Below are positions 14,730-21,050 of a stretch of 21,050 nt of DNA, piece by piece (position 1 is the stretch's first letter; the number at the start of each line of letters is the position of its first letter). Position numbers and translations under genes: made by a program. Under the pieces are notes generated by a model. The model had not been told where the DNA came from and ran no database searches. It worked only from the letters and a program-made list of their open reading frames with translations. Source of the stretch: JAWOJF01 sp046481785. Its GTDB lineage: Bacteria; Bacteroidota; Ignavibacteria; Ignavibacteriales; Ignavibacteriaceae. The DNA lies in NCBI GenBank assembly GCA_046481785.1, contig JAWOJF010000125.1, positions 1 through 21,050 of the forward strand, read 5' to 3'.

Positions 14730-16820
14730 ATGAAAACAAAGAAGGTGAATGGCTTTCTGTCCAATTATAGAGTATCAGTAAAACTGGCGTTAATTTCCTC
14801 AGCATTTATTCTGCCTGTAATTGTTCTCCTTTATTTTTTGATCTCAGAACAAAATATCAGGATAGATTTTGCACAAAAGGAACTATATGGTAACGAGTAC
14901 CTGCGTCCATTAAAAAAACTTCTTGAACTTGCACCTGCATACAAACATCTGAATCATAACCGAAAATCATCTGACACAGATATACAGGATGTTCAAAATA
15001 AGGTTGATGAGGTATTTGCCGGGTTAAAGATTACTGAAAAGCGCTTAACAGGGATACTTAATACAAAGGATAAATACAATCAATTAGTTTTAACCTGGGA
15101 TAAGTTAAAAAGGAATCCTCATGATGTTGAACTAAATAACGAATTTATTCTGGAAATAAAAATGTACATCTCTTATGTTGGTAATGTATCAAACCTTATA
15201 CTTGACCCTGATTTAGACAGCTATTATATAATGGATGCAACAGTTCTAAAACTTCCGGAAACTATGGACCTGCTATACTTTATTTTAACTTTCGGAAAGA
15301 ACGTTATTCTATCTGATAATATAACTGTTGATGATAAAACCACACTTATAATACAGACAGGCCTGCTAAAAACAAATACTGAGGCTTTATTTAATGGAGT
15401 TAATGTGGCTTTTGAAAATAATCCATCCGGGGTGCTCCGTAATGCGTTGTCAAAAAGTCTGGGTGAAACTATAAATTCCAACAATGATTTCATTTCATAT
15501 ATTGAGAAAAATATTCTGGAAAACGGTTCAATAACTGCCGGTGCGGAAGAATATGAAAAAACAGCAGTAGAAACCCTCCAGGCAAATTTTAATTTCTGGG
15601 ATGAAGCAATTGTAGAATTTGATAATTTGCTTAATAAAAGGATAGATGGGTTTAACAGGAGCAAATATCTGACACTTGGCAGCGTTGCTTTTATTCTTAT
15701 TCTAACCTTAATATTTGTTTCCCTTATTACAAAGAATATAACAGCTTCTATTTCATTATTATCTGATGCTGCCCATAAATTTTCAGAAGGTGAAACAAAT
15801 ATTAAAGTTGAGCTTAACTCCAAGGATGAACTTGGTAAGTTAGCAGATACTTTTAATGAGATGATAATTAAAATTAAAGAGTCAATCCTCAAACTAAACC
15901 AATCAAATGAAAAGCTGGCAGAATATAGCTCTACCCTGGAGGAAAAAGTTGAATTACGGACTAAAATGTTATCTGAGAAAAACAAAGAGCTGGATCTTAC
16001 CATAAAGGAATTACAGAATACCCAAACTCAGCTTGTTCAGTCAGAAAAAATGGCGTCGCTTGGCCAGCTTACTGCCGGTATTGCACACGAGATTAAGAAC
16101 CCCCTGAACTTTGTTAATAATTTTGCACAACTCTCTGCAGATCTTACAAAAGAAGTTAAGGATGACATCTGTCAGCTAAAAAATAAAGTTGACCCGGTGG
16201 TTGTTGATTCAATATTTGAAATGTTAAGTGATCTTGAACAGAATGTAGTGAGGATTAATGAACATGGAAAAAGAGCGGATAGCATTGTTAAGGGTATGCT
16301 GCTTCATTCACGCGGAAAATCAGGAGAACTGCAGAAAACAGATATTAATAACCTGTTGAAGGAATATGTAAATCTGGGTTATCATGGTTTCCGTGCACAG
16401 GATTCATCCTTTAATGTTAAAATTGAAACTGATTATGACCCATCATTAGGGATGATAAATTTAATTCCACAGGATATCAGCCGTGTGTTTTTAAATATTA
16501 TAAATAATGCCTGTTATTCTGTTAATGATAAGAAGAACCTGCTTGGAAATAAATTTGATCCGGTTATTAAAGTAAGTACAAAGTCCGATAATGGAAAAGC
16601 CCGGATAGTAATAAGAGATAACGGCAAAGGTATTCCCCAAAATATTCTCGTTAAATTATTTAACCCTTTTTTTACAACAAAACCAACAGGTAAAGGAACA
16701 GGATTGGGTTTATCCATCAGCTATGATATAGTTGTGATGGTTCATAAAGGTGAAATAAAGGTAGAATCGGAAGAAGGAGAGTATGCAGAATTTACAATTA
16801 CACTGCCAAAAAATTTGTAA
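14730..16820 (+). CDS. HAMP sensor histidine kinase (HisKA/GHKL)
   Basis: A 696-residue membrane sensor kinase. Membrane helices lie at about 17-38 and 313-335 and bracket an extracytoplasmic alpha-rich domain of some 275 residues with no recognisable ligand motif. Then follow a HAMP linker (about 335-390), a coiled coil (about 390-440) and a HisKA-type H-box with His453 in GIAHEIKNPLNF. The GHKL ATPase has NIINNACYSV (about 589), DNGKGIP (about 630) and GTGLGLS (about 656). The H-box, with its long insert before the ATPase domain, is like that of kinases associated with receiver-phosphatase proteins. The next gene, 119 bases on, encodes such a receiver-PP2C, its likely partner. The start is supported by the 36-base spacing from the permease gene; no terminator separates them. 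Confidence 0.93.
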   Translation: MKTKKVNGFLSNYRVSVKLALISSAFILPVIVLLYFLISEQNIRIDFAQKELYGNEYLRPLKKLLELAPAYKHLNHNRKSSDTDIQDVQNKVDEVFAGLKITEKRLTGILNTKDKYNQLVLTWDKLKRNPHDVELNNEFILEIKMYISYVGNVSNLILDPDLDSYYIMDATVLKLPETMDLLYFILTFGKNVILSDNITVDDKTTLIIQTGLLKTNTEALFNGVNVAFENNPSGVLRNALSKSLGETINSNNDFISYIEKNILENGSITAGAEEYEKTAVETLQANFNFWDEAIVEFDNLLNKRIDGFNRSKYLTLGSVAFILILTLIFVSLITKNITASISLLSDAAHKFSEGETNIKVELNSKDELGKLADTFNEMIIKIKESILKLNQSNEKLAEYSSTLEEKVELRTKMLSEKNKELDLTIKELQNTQTQLVQSEKMASLGQLTAGIAHEIKNPLNFVNNFAQLSADLTKEVKDDICQLKNKVDPVVVDSIFEMLSDLEQNVVRINEHGKRADSIVKGMLLHSRGKSGELQKTDINNLLKEYVNLGYHGFRAQDSSFNVKIETDYDPSLGMINLIPQDISRVFLNIINNACYSVNDKKNLLGNKFDPVIKVSTKSDNGKARIVIRDNGKGIPQNILVKLFNPFFTTKPTGKGTGLGLSISYDIVVMVHKGEIKVESEEGEYAEFTITLPKNL

Positions 16821-16827
16821 GAATTTT

Positions 16828-16860
16828 CAGATAAATACCTGAAACATGGTATACTATCTG
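16828..16860. promoter_or_regulatory. Putative operator, site 4, with a nested outer repeat
   Basis: ATACC (16835-16839) and GGTAT (16848-16852) flank TGAAACAT. An outer inverted repeat, CAGATA (16828-16833) and TATCTG (16855-16860), surrounds the core. The site ends 79 bases before the REC-PP2C start. There is no T-run after it, so a terminator is unlikely. Confidence 0.5.
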
Positions 16861-16939
16861 TTCCGGACGGTTAATAAATTAGTGCCGGAAACCTGAACCT
16901 CTAAAACCATAAATTTTTTTCAACAGAAGGAATAAGGAA

Positions 16940-18100
16940 ATGTCGTATAAAATCCTGGTAGTGGATGATGAACCTGATCTCGAAATATTGATGCGGCAGA
17001 AGTTCAGGAAACAAATAAAGTCAGAAGAGCTTCATTTTAATTTTGCATCAAATGGAGTTGATGCCCTGGATAAACTTAATTCAAATGGAAATGTTGACCT
17101 CATTTTAACCGACATAAACATGCCTGAAATGGATGGCTTAACACTCTTATCAAAATTAAAGGAACTTAAAACAATTACGAAGGCAGTGGTAGTATCTGCT
17201 TATGGAGATATGGATAACATCCGTATAGCTATGAACCGCGGAGCTTTTGACTTTCTTACCAAGCCCCTTAATTTTGATGACCTCGATGTAACATTAGATA
17301 AGACGTTTGAGGAAGTGCGGCAGTTAAAACAATCAATCCAATCTAAAAATCAGCTCCGGTCAATTCAAAAAGAGCTGGATATTGCAAGGGATATCCAGCA
17401 GTCAATGCTCCCCCCTGAATTTAAATCCTCTGAAAAAAATAGTAAAATTGAGCTGGTTGCCGCCATGAAGCCTGCCAACGAAGTAGGGGGTGATTTGTAT
17501 GACTACTTTTATTTAAATGAAAACAAACTGGGATTTACCCTTGGTGATGTTTCCGGTAAAGGTGTCCCCTCAGCTATGTTCATGGCAATGAGCAGGATGC
17601 TTCTAAAATCAACTGCAATAAACCTTGAGAGCGCATCCGGCTGTATTACTCATGTTAACAATATACTTGCTTCTGAAAGTATATCTGCAATGTTTGTTAC
17701 TTTATTTTACGGTGTGCTTGATATAACCACCGGTGAGGTAGAGTATGTAAACGCCGGCCATAACCCTCCTTACATTATCTCTGCCGCCGGCGGGATAAAA
17801 TCATTTGGTAATGATTCGCAGTTGGCTCTTGGAATAGTTGAAGGACATTCCTTTTTTTCAGCCAAACTGCAGCTTAATGAGGGGGATACAATTTTGCTTT
17901 TTACAGACGGTGTAACAGAGGCCTTTGATAAGGTAGATAATCTTTACGGCGAAGCCAGGCTTGAGCAAAAGCTAAAAGCATTCTCAGGCTTGTCTACTGC
18001 TGATCTGGTTAATAATCTTATGGAGGATGTAAAAAATTATTCCGCAGGCGTTCCGCAGTCTGATGATATTACTGTAATGGGTTTAAAGTACAATAAATGA
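16940..18100 (+). CDS. Response regulator with PP2C-type phosphatase output (RsbU-like)
   Basis: A 386-residue protein. The receiver domain (about 1-122) has the acidic pair Asp9/Asp10 and Glu11, phospho-acceptor Asp58 in LILTDINMPEMDG, Ser86 and Lys108. A coiled linker (about 122-155) leads into a SpoIIE/RsbU-type PP2C phosphatase (about 160-386). Its metal-binding motifs are EVGGDLYDYF (Asp185), LGDVSGKGVP (Asp203), YVNAGHNPPYI, LFTDGVTEAF and SDDITVM. When phosphorylated it should remove phosphate from the STAS protein two genes on, releasing it to bind the RsbW-like kinase. The preceding histidine kinase is the likely phosphodonor. The RsbW-like gene follows after a single base, so the two are certainly co-transcribed. 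An AGAAGG ribosome site lies 9 bases before the ATG. Confidence 0.95.
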   Translation: MSYKILVVDDEPDLEILMRQKFRKQIKSEELHFNFASNGVDALDKLNSNGNVDLILTDINMPEMDGLTLLSKLKELKTITKAVVVSAYGDMDNIRIAMNRGAFDFLTKPLNFDDLDVTLDKTFEEVRQLKQSIQSKNQLRSIQKELDIARDIQQSMLPPEFKSSEKNSKIELVAAMKPANEVGGDLYDYFYLNENKLGFTLGDVSGKGVPSAMFMAMSRMLLKSTAINLESASGCITHVNNILASESISAMFVTLFYGVLDITTGEVEYVNAGHNPPYIISAAGGIKSFGNDSQLALGIVEGHSFFSAKLQLNEGDTILLFTDGVTEAFDKVDNLYGEARLEQKLKAFSGLSTADLVNNLMEDVKNYSAGVPQSDDITVMGLKYNK

Positions 18101-18101
18101 T

Positions 18102-18545
18102 ATGCAGAAGATTTTGAACCTGGAATTAACCAACAGCTTAACTGAAACAGAGACAATTATTCATTTGGTTGAACAGCATTTGGCAGATAATAATTGCAGG
18201 GAAGAAATCCTTTTTAATATTAATCTTGTGGTGGATGAGGTCTTTAGTAATATTGTACGGTATGCATTTACCAACAACACTGAGCACAAAATTCTTTTTA
18301 GTGCTTATAAAAATGGAAATGATCTCACACTTGAATTTATTGACGAAGGGAAACCATTTAATCCTCTTAAACAAAAAGCACCTGATATAACCGGGGATAT
18401 AGAAAAAAGAAAAGCCGGCGGACTTGGAATTCACCTGGTAAAAAAATTTTCTAAATCAATTATTTATAAAAGAGAAAACGAGAAGAATATTTTCTCAGTT
18501 ACTTTTAATTTAAACATGGAGAATAATAATGCAGATAACAACTGA
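18102..18545 (+). CDS. RsbW-like anti-sigma factor / serine-protein kinase
   Basis: A 147-residue GHKL-fold protein of the RsbW/SpoIIAB type. It has the N-box Glu46/Asn50 in VVDEVFSNIVRYA, the Mg/ATP contact DEGKPFNP (Asp81, Gly83), and a glycine-rich lid GGLGIHLVKK (106-115). In this family the protein both binds its target (usually a sigma factor) and phosphorylates the STAS partner. The target here is unknown, because no sigma factor is encoded in the window. It starts one base after the phosphatase gene stop and overlaps the STAS gene by 17 bases, so the three are translationally coupled. Confidence 0.92.
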   Translation: MQKILNLELTNSLTETETIIHLVEQHLADNNCREEILFNINLVVDEVFSNIVRYAFTNNTEHKILFSAYKNGNDLTLEFIDEGKPFNPLKQKAPDITGDIEKRKAGGLGIHLVKKFSKSIIYKRENEKNIFSVTFNLNMENNNADNN

Positions 18546-18858
18546 AGAAAAGGGCAATTACACATTAATAAGGCCCGAAGGTAAACTCGATTCAGCTACC
18601 TCACCGGTTCTTGAGGAAAAAATACTTACCCTTATCAATGAGGAGAAGAGAAGATTATTGATTGACTTTGAGAAACTGGATTATATAAGCAGTGCCGGAC
18701 TTCGTGTCCTTCTGATTGCTGCTAAAAAGTCAAAAAGTATAAACGGAGAGCTGCGGTTATCTTCAATGAACTCCCAGATAAAAGATGTATTTAATATTTC
18801 AGGCTTTTCATCTTTATTTAAAATATATAATTCAGCGGTAGAAGTTGATTTTCAATAG
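18529..18858 (+). CDS. STAS-domain anti-sigma factor antagonist (RsbV/SpoIIAA-like)
   Basis: A 109-residue single STAS domain. The conserved phospho-serine region is YISSAGLRVL, with Ser55 at the position of the SpoIIAA phospho-serine. Its unphosphorylated form should bind the RsbW-like kinase and free that protein's target; the kinase phosphorylates it and the PP2C protein reverses this. Its start lies inside the RsbW-like gene, with GGAG 7 bases upstream (18518-18521), so both genes are made together. It ends the plus-strand block, 23 bases from the convergent ArsC-family gene, and no clear terminator hairpin lies between. Confidence 0.93.
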   Translation: MQITTEEKGNYTLIRPEGKLDSATSPVLEEKILTLINEEKRRLLIDFEKLDYISSAGLRVLLIAAKKSKSINGELRLSSMNSQIKDVFNISGFSSLFKIYNSAVEVDFQ

Positions 18859-18881
18859 GTTCTGGTTCTTTTACTCCGGGT

Positions 18882-19238
18882 TTATACTTTAAACAATTCT
18901 TTAATTTTTTCTGCGGGCCTTGCAAGTATAGCCTTGTCCCCTTTTTCAACAATAGGCCTTTGTACAAGATCAGGGTTATTAACCATTAAAAGGAGTATCT
19001 CATCTTCTGTATATTTTTTATTTGCCATACCAAACTCTTTATAAGCAACTTCATTTTTTCTTAACAGCTCTTCCGGTTTCATATTCATTTTCTTTAAAAG
19101 TATTTTTAACTGCCTTTTAGTAAAAGGCTCTATGTAATAATTCACCTTCTCAAAATCTACTCCGTTTTCAATGAGAATTTTGGCTACACTTCTGCATGTA
19201 GTACAGGTTGGTTTTTCATAAACAGTTATTTTTTGCAT
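18882..19238 (-). CDS. ArsC-family reductase (arsenate reductase / Spx-YffB fold)
   Basis: A 118-residue thioredoxin-fold protein of the glutaredoxin-linked ArsC family. The catalytic Cys12 sits in PTCTTCR, and three arginines fall exactly where plasmid R773 ArsC has its arsenate-binding residues: Arg60 (LLRKNE), Arg94 (VQRPIV) and Arg107 (LARPAEK). The RPI and ARP motifs are family signatures. It differs from classical ArsC in having Cys15 in place of Ser15, giving a CxxC pair as in Spx. It could reduce arsenate, but no ars operon is nearby; house-keeping relatives act as redox or regulatory proteins. It starts 9 bases after the GH3 stop on the same strand, so the two are probably co-transcribed. 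Confidence 0.88.
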   Translation of the reverse strand: MQKITVYEKPTCTTCRSVAKILIENGVDFEKVNYYIEPFTKRQLKILLKKMNMKPEELLRKNEVAYKEFGMANKKYTEDEILLLMVNNPDLVQRPIVEKGDKAILARPAEKIKELFKV

Positions 19239-19247
19239 TTAAATCCT

Positions 19248-21050
19248 TTAATCTGTTGATCCCTTTTCAAACGAAGTTATTCCAAAACCGTATTCATATA
19301 ACGGATCATAATTATCATCACCAATATTAATCGGTATCTGGTCCATACTCCGCGGCCAGGAGTGTGATAAAAGTCCTTTTGGCTGGTAATCCCCAAAAAG
19401 GACATCCGATATACCATCCCCCTCTGTACCGGGAAGCCATGCAGCAATAATTGCATCTGAATCATCAAGGATACTTTGAATTATCATAGGTCTGCCTGAA
19501 ACCAGTACTACAACTACCGGAGCCCCGTAGCTCTTCATCTTTTTAATAAGATCAATATCATTCTTTGAAATAGTAATATCAAGACTATCGCCAACGCCTT
19601 CAGCATACGGCTTTTCACCAATTACTACAATGGAGTAATCGGCTTTGGTATTAGTAAAGTTTGCATCAATAGAATAATCGATCTGTGCAGAAGGAGCAGT
19701 TTTTTTTATTCCCTCAAGAATAGTTGTCCCAATTGTAACATCGCCGCTGTCCCCCTGCCAGGCAATTGTCCATCCGCCGCATTGATAACCGATATTATCT
19801 GCGTGCGAACCTGCAACAAGAATTCTTGTATTTATTTTTGAAAATGGTAATGCATTATTAGTGTTTTTTAGCAGCACAAGTGACTCTCTTACTGCCTGTC
19901 GTGCAACCTCCCGGTGTTCCTGAGAGCCGACTTTTGATATCAGGCTTCTGTCAGCAAATGGCCTTTCAAATAAACCAAGTTCAAATTTTACTTTCAAAAT
20001 TCTTCTAACGGCATCATCAATACGCGATATTGATACCTTACCCTCATTAATAAGACTCTTAAGATCAGCCTGGAATTCTTTATAATTTCGGGGCAGCATA
20101 ACCATATCAATACCTGCATTAATAGCTTTCATTACATTTTCTTTATAATCAGGCCCAAGCTGGTCAACCCCGCCCCAGTCAGAAACAGTAAACCCTTTAA
20201 ATTCCAGTTCATCTTTTAAAACATCGGTAAGCCAGTACTTACTGCCATGCATTTTTGCGCCGTTAATACTGCTATAGGAAGCCATAACATTTAAAGCACC
20301 TGCTTTTATTGCAGCAATATATCCCGGGAGATGTATTTCTCTTATAGTTTTTTCATCAGCAATAACATTACCCTGGTCGTCGCCGCCATAAGTTCCGCCA
20401 TCTCCCACATAATGTTTTATGGATGCAAGTATACTTGTTTTCCCTGATAAATTATCTCCCTGCAAACCTCTTGTGTATGCAACTCCCATCTCTTCCGCGA
20501 GTTCAGGGGTTTCTCCAAAGCCCTCGTAAAACCTTCCCCAGTTTTCATCCCGCGGCACTGCAATACATGGAGCAAAATTCCAGTCTATTCCGGTAGCGGC
20601 AATTTCAACAGCGGTAATTTCTGCTGTCTTTGCTACAAGATCGGGATTACGTGTGCAGCCTAATCCTATATTATGCGGAAATATAGTTGCACCATAAATA
20701 TTGTTATTACCGTGTACGGCATCTATTCCATAAATCATGGGAATTTTTAACCGCGTATTAAGGGCATACTGTTGAAGAGAATCATATAAGTTAGCCCAGC
20801 TTTCAGTAGTATTATCCCCGGATTCACTGCTGCCGCCGCTTAATATTGATCCTATAAAACAATTTGTCACTTCTTCACGGTTTGTATAAAAATTAGTATG
20901 ATCAACCTGCGTCATCTGTCCGATTTTTTCATCAAGCGTCATTCTGCCTAATAAGTCGTCTGCTCTTTCATCCACAGGAGCATTTGCATTAAGATAAACC
21001 GGGGTCTGCGCATATAAACTAAATGTTTGTGTAAAGATGACTGATATAGT
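19248..21050 (-). CDS. Glycoside hydrolase family 3 enzyme (beta-glucosidase-like), 5' end outside the window
   Basis: The reading frame stays open to the right edge, so 600 residues are visible and the start is missing. The GTG at 20975 is not the likely start: upstream codons read IFTQTFSLYAQ, the end of a signal peptide, so the enzyme is exported. Domains (numbered from the edge): a TIM barrel with KHYVGDG (about 212-218) and the nucleophile Asp291 in TVSDWGG; then a flavodoxin-like C-terminal domain with VLLKN, CGGWTIAWQG, and EKPYAEGVGD, whose second Glu (about 484) fits the acid/base of plant beta-glucan exohydrolases. It should release glucose from beta-glucans or cello-oligosaccharides. 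It ends in YEYGFGIT with no fibronectin-III or T9SS tail, so it is probably periplasmic. Confidence 0.93.
   Translation of the reverse strand, partial: TISVIFTQTFSLYAQTPVYLNANAPVDERADDLLGRMTLDEKIGQMTQVDHTNFYTNREEVTNCFIGSILSGGSSESGDNTTESWANLYDSLQQYALNTRLKIPMIYGIDAVHGNNNIYGATIFPHNIGLGCTRNPDLVAKTAEITAVEIAATGIDWNFAPCIAVPRDENWGRFYEGFGETPELAEEMGVAYTRGLQGDNLSGKTSILASIKHYVGDGGTYGGDDQGNVIADEKTIREIHLPGYIAAIKAGALNVMASYSSINGAKMHGSKYWLTDVLKDELEFKGFTVSDWGGVDQLGPDYKENVMKAINAGIDMVMLPRNYKEFQADLKSLINEGKVSISRIDDAVRRILKVKFELGLFERPFADRSLISKVGSQEHREVARQAVRESLVLLKNTNNALPFSKINTRILVAGSHADNIGYQCGGWTIAWQGDSGDVTIGTTILEGIKKTAPSAQIDYSIDANFTNTKADYSIVVIGEKPYAEGVGDSLDITISKNDIDLIKKMKSYGAPVVVVLVSGRPMIIQSILDDSDAIIAAWLPGTEGDGISDVLFGDYQPKGLLSHSWPRSMDQIPINIGDDNYDPLYEYGFGITSFEKGSTD

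Noticed and set aside
15224..16003. 259-codon open frame antisense to the HAMP histidine kinase
   Set aside because: It lies wholly inside a well-supported kinase gene, has a Ser/Leu-rich composition typical of the reverse complement of coding DNA, and shows no domain or ribosome site.
1..21050. CRISPR array, tRNA or rRNA gene, insertion sequence
   Set aside because: I looked for regularly spaced direct repeats, tRNA-like cloverleaf ends and transposase motifs, and none stood out. Short or diverged examples could be missed by eye.

Overview
The window is AT-rich and fully bacterial. It looks like an FCB-group (Bacteroidota/Chlorobi-like) chromosome, most plausibly an Ignavibacteria-type organism. 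The reasons are a type IX secretion C-terminal domain with the 'YPNPFNPST' signature, lipoproteins with short acidic stretches after the lipobox, a 7TM-DISM histidine kinase, and TAnnTTTG-type -7 promoter elements ahead of two genes. This taxonomic call is inference; there is no rRNA or other marker here. I saw no tRNA, rRNA, CRISPR array or intact mobile element.

Layout. 1-155: intergenic DNA with a possible terminator and two related palindromes. 156-1380 (minus): a SIMPL-domain protein, then a membrane-anchored monoheme cytochrome c. 1508-2029 (plus): a DinB-fold protein. 2065-5133 (minus): a large secreted multidomain SASA-type esterase with carbohydrate-binding modules and a T9SS sorting tail. 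5385-5894 (minus): a small Cys-rich lipoprotein, with a 34-bp near-perfect palindrome just beyond its 3' end. 6224-8965 (plus): phosphoenolpyruvate carboxylase. 9171-11763: a 7TM-DISM histidine kinase facing a NarL/LuxR-type response regulator tail to tail. 12121-12909 (plus): a lipoprotein. 12975-18858 (plus): a five-gene block made of an NCS2-fold permease with an unusual C-terminal tail, a HAMP histidine kinase, a REC-PP2C phosphatase (RsbU-like), an RsbW-like kinase and a STAS anti-anti-sigma protein. 18882-21050 (minus): a GH3 glycosidase that runs off the right edge, then an ArsC-family reductase.

How the genes work together. The plus-strand block reads as one signalling path: histidine kinase to REC-PP2C phosphatase to RsbW/STAS partner switch. 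No sigma factor or other target is encoded in the window. The permease at the head of the block has a tail that resembles a degenerate RsbW (GHKL) domain, and it has lost both acidic residues that bind uracil in UraA. It may therefore be a sensor or a regulated transporter tied to the partner switch. A second regulatory thread is a motif, ATACC-N8-GGTAT with an AAAC-like spacer. It occurs three times in the 357-bp region upstream of the NarL-type regulator and once directly upstream of the REC-PP2C gene, which suggests a shared transcription factor linking the two signalling loci. The secreted esterase and the GH3 enzyme point to use of plant or microbial polysaccharides.
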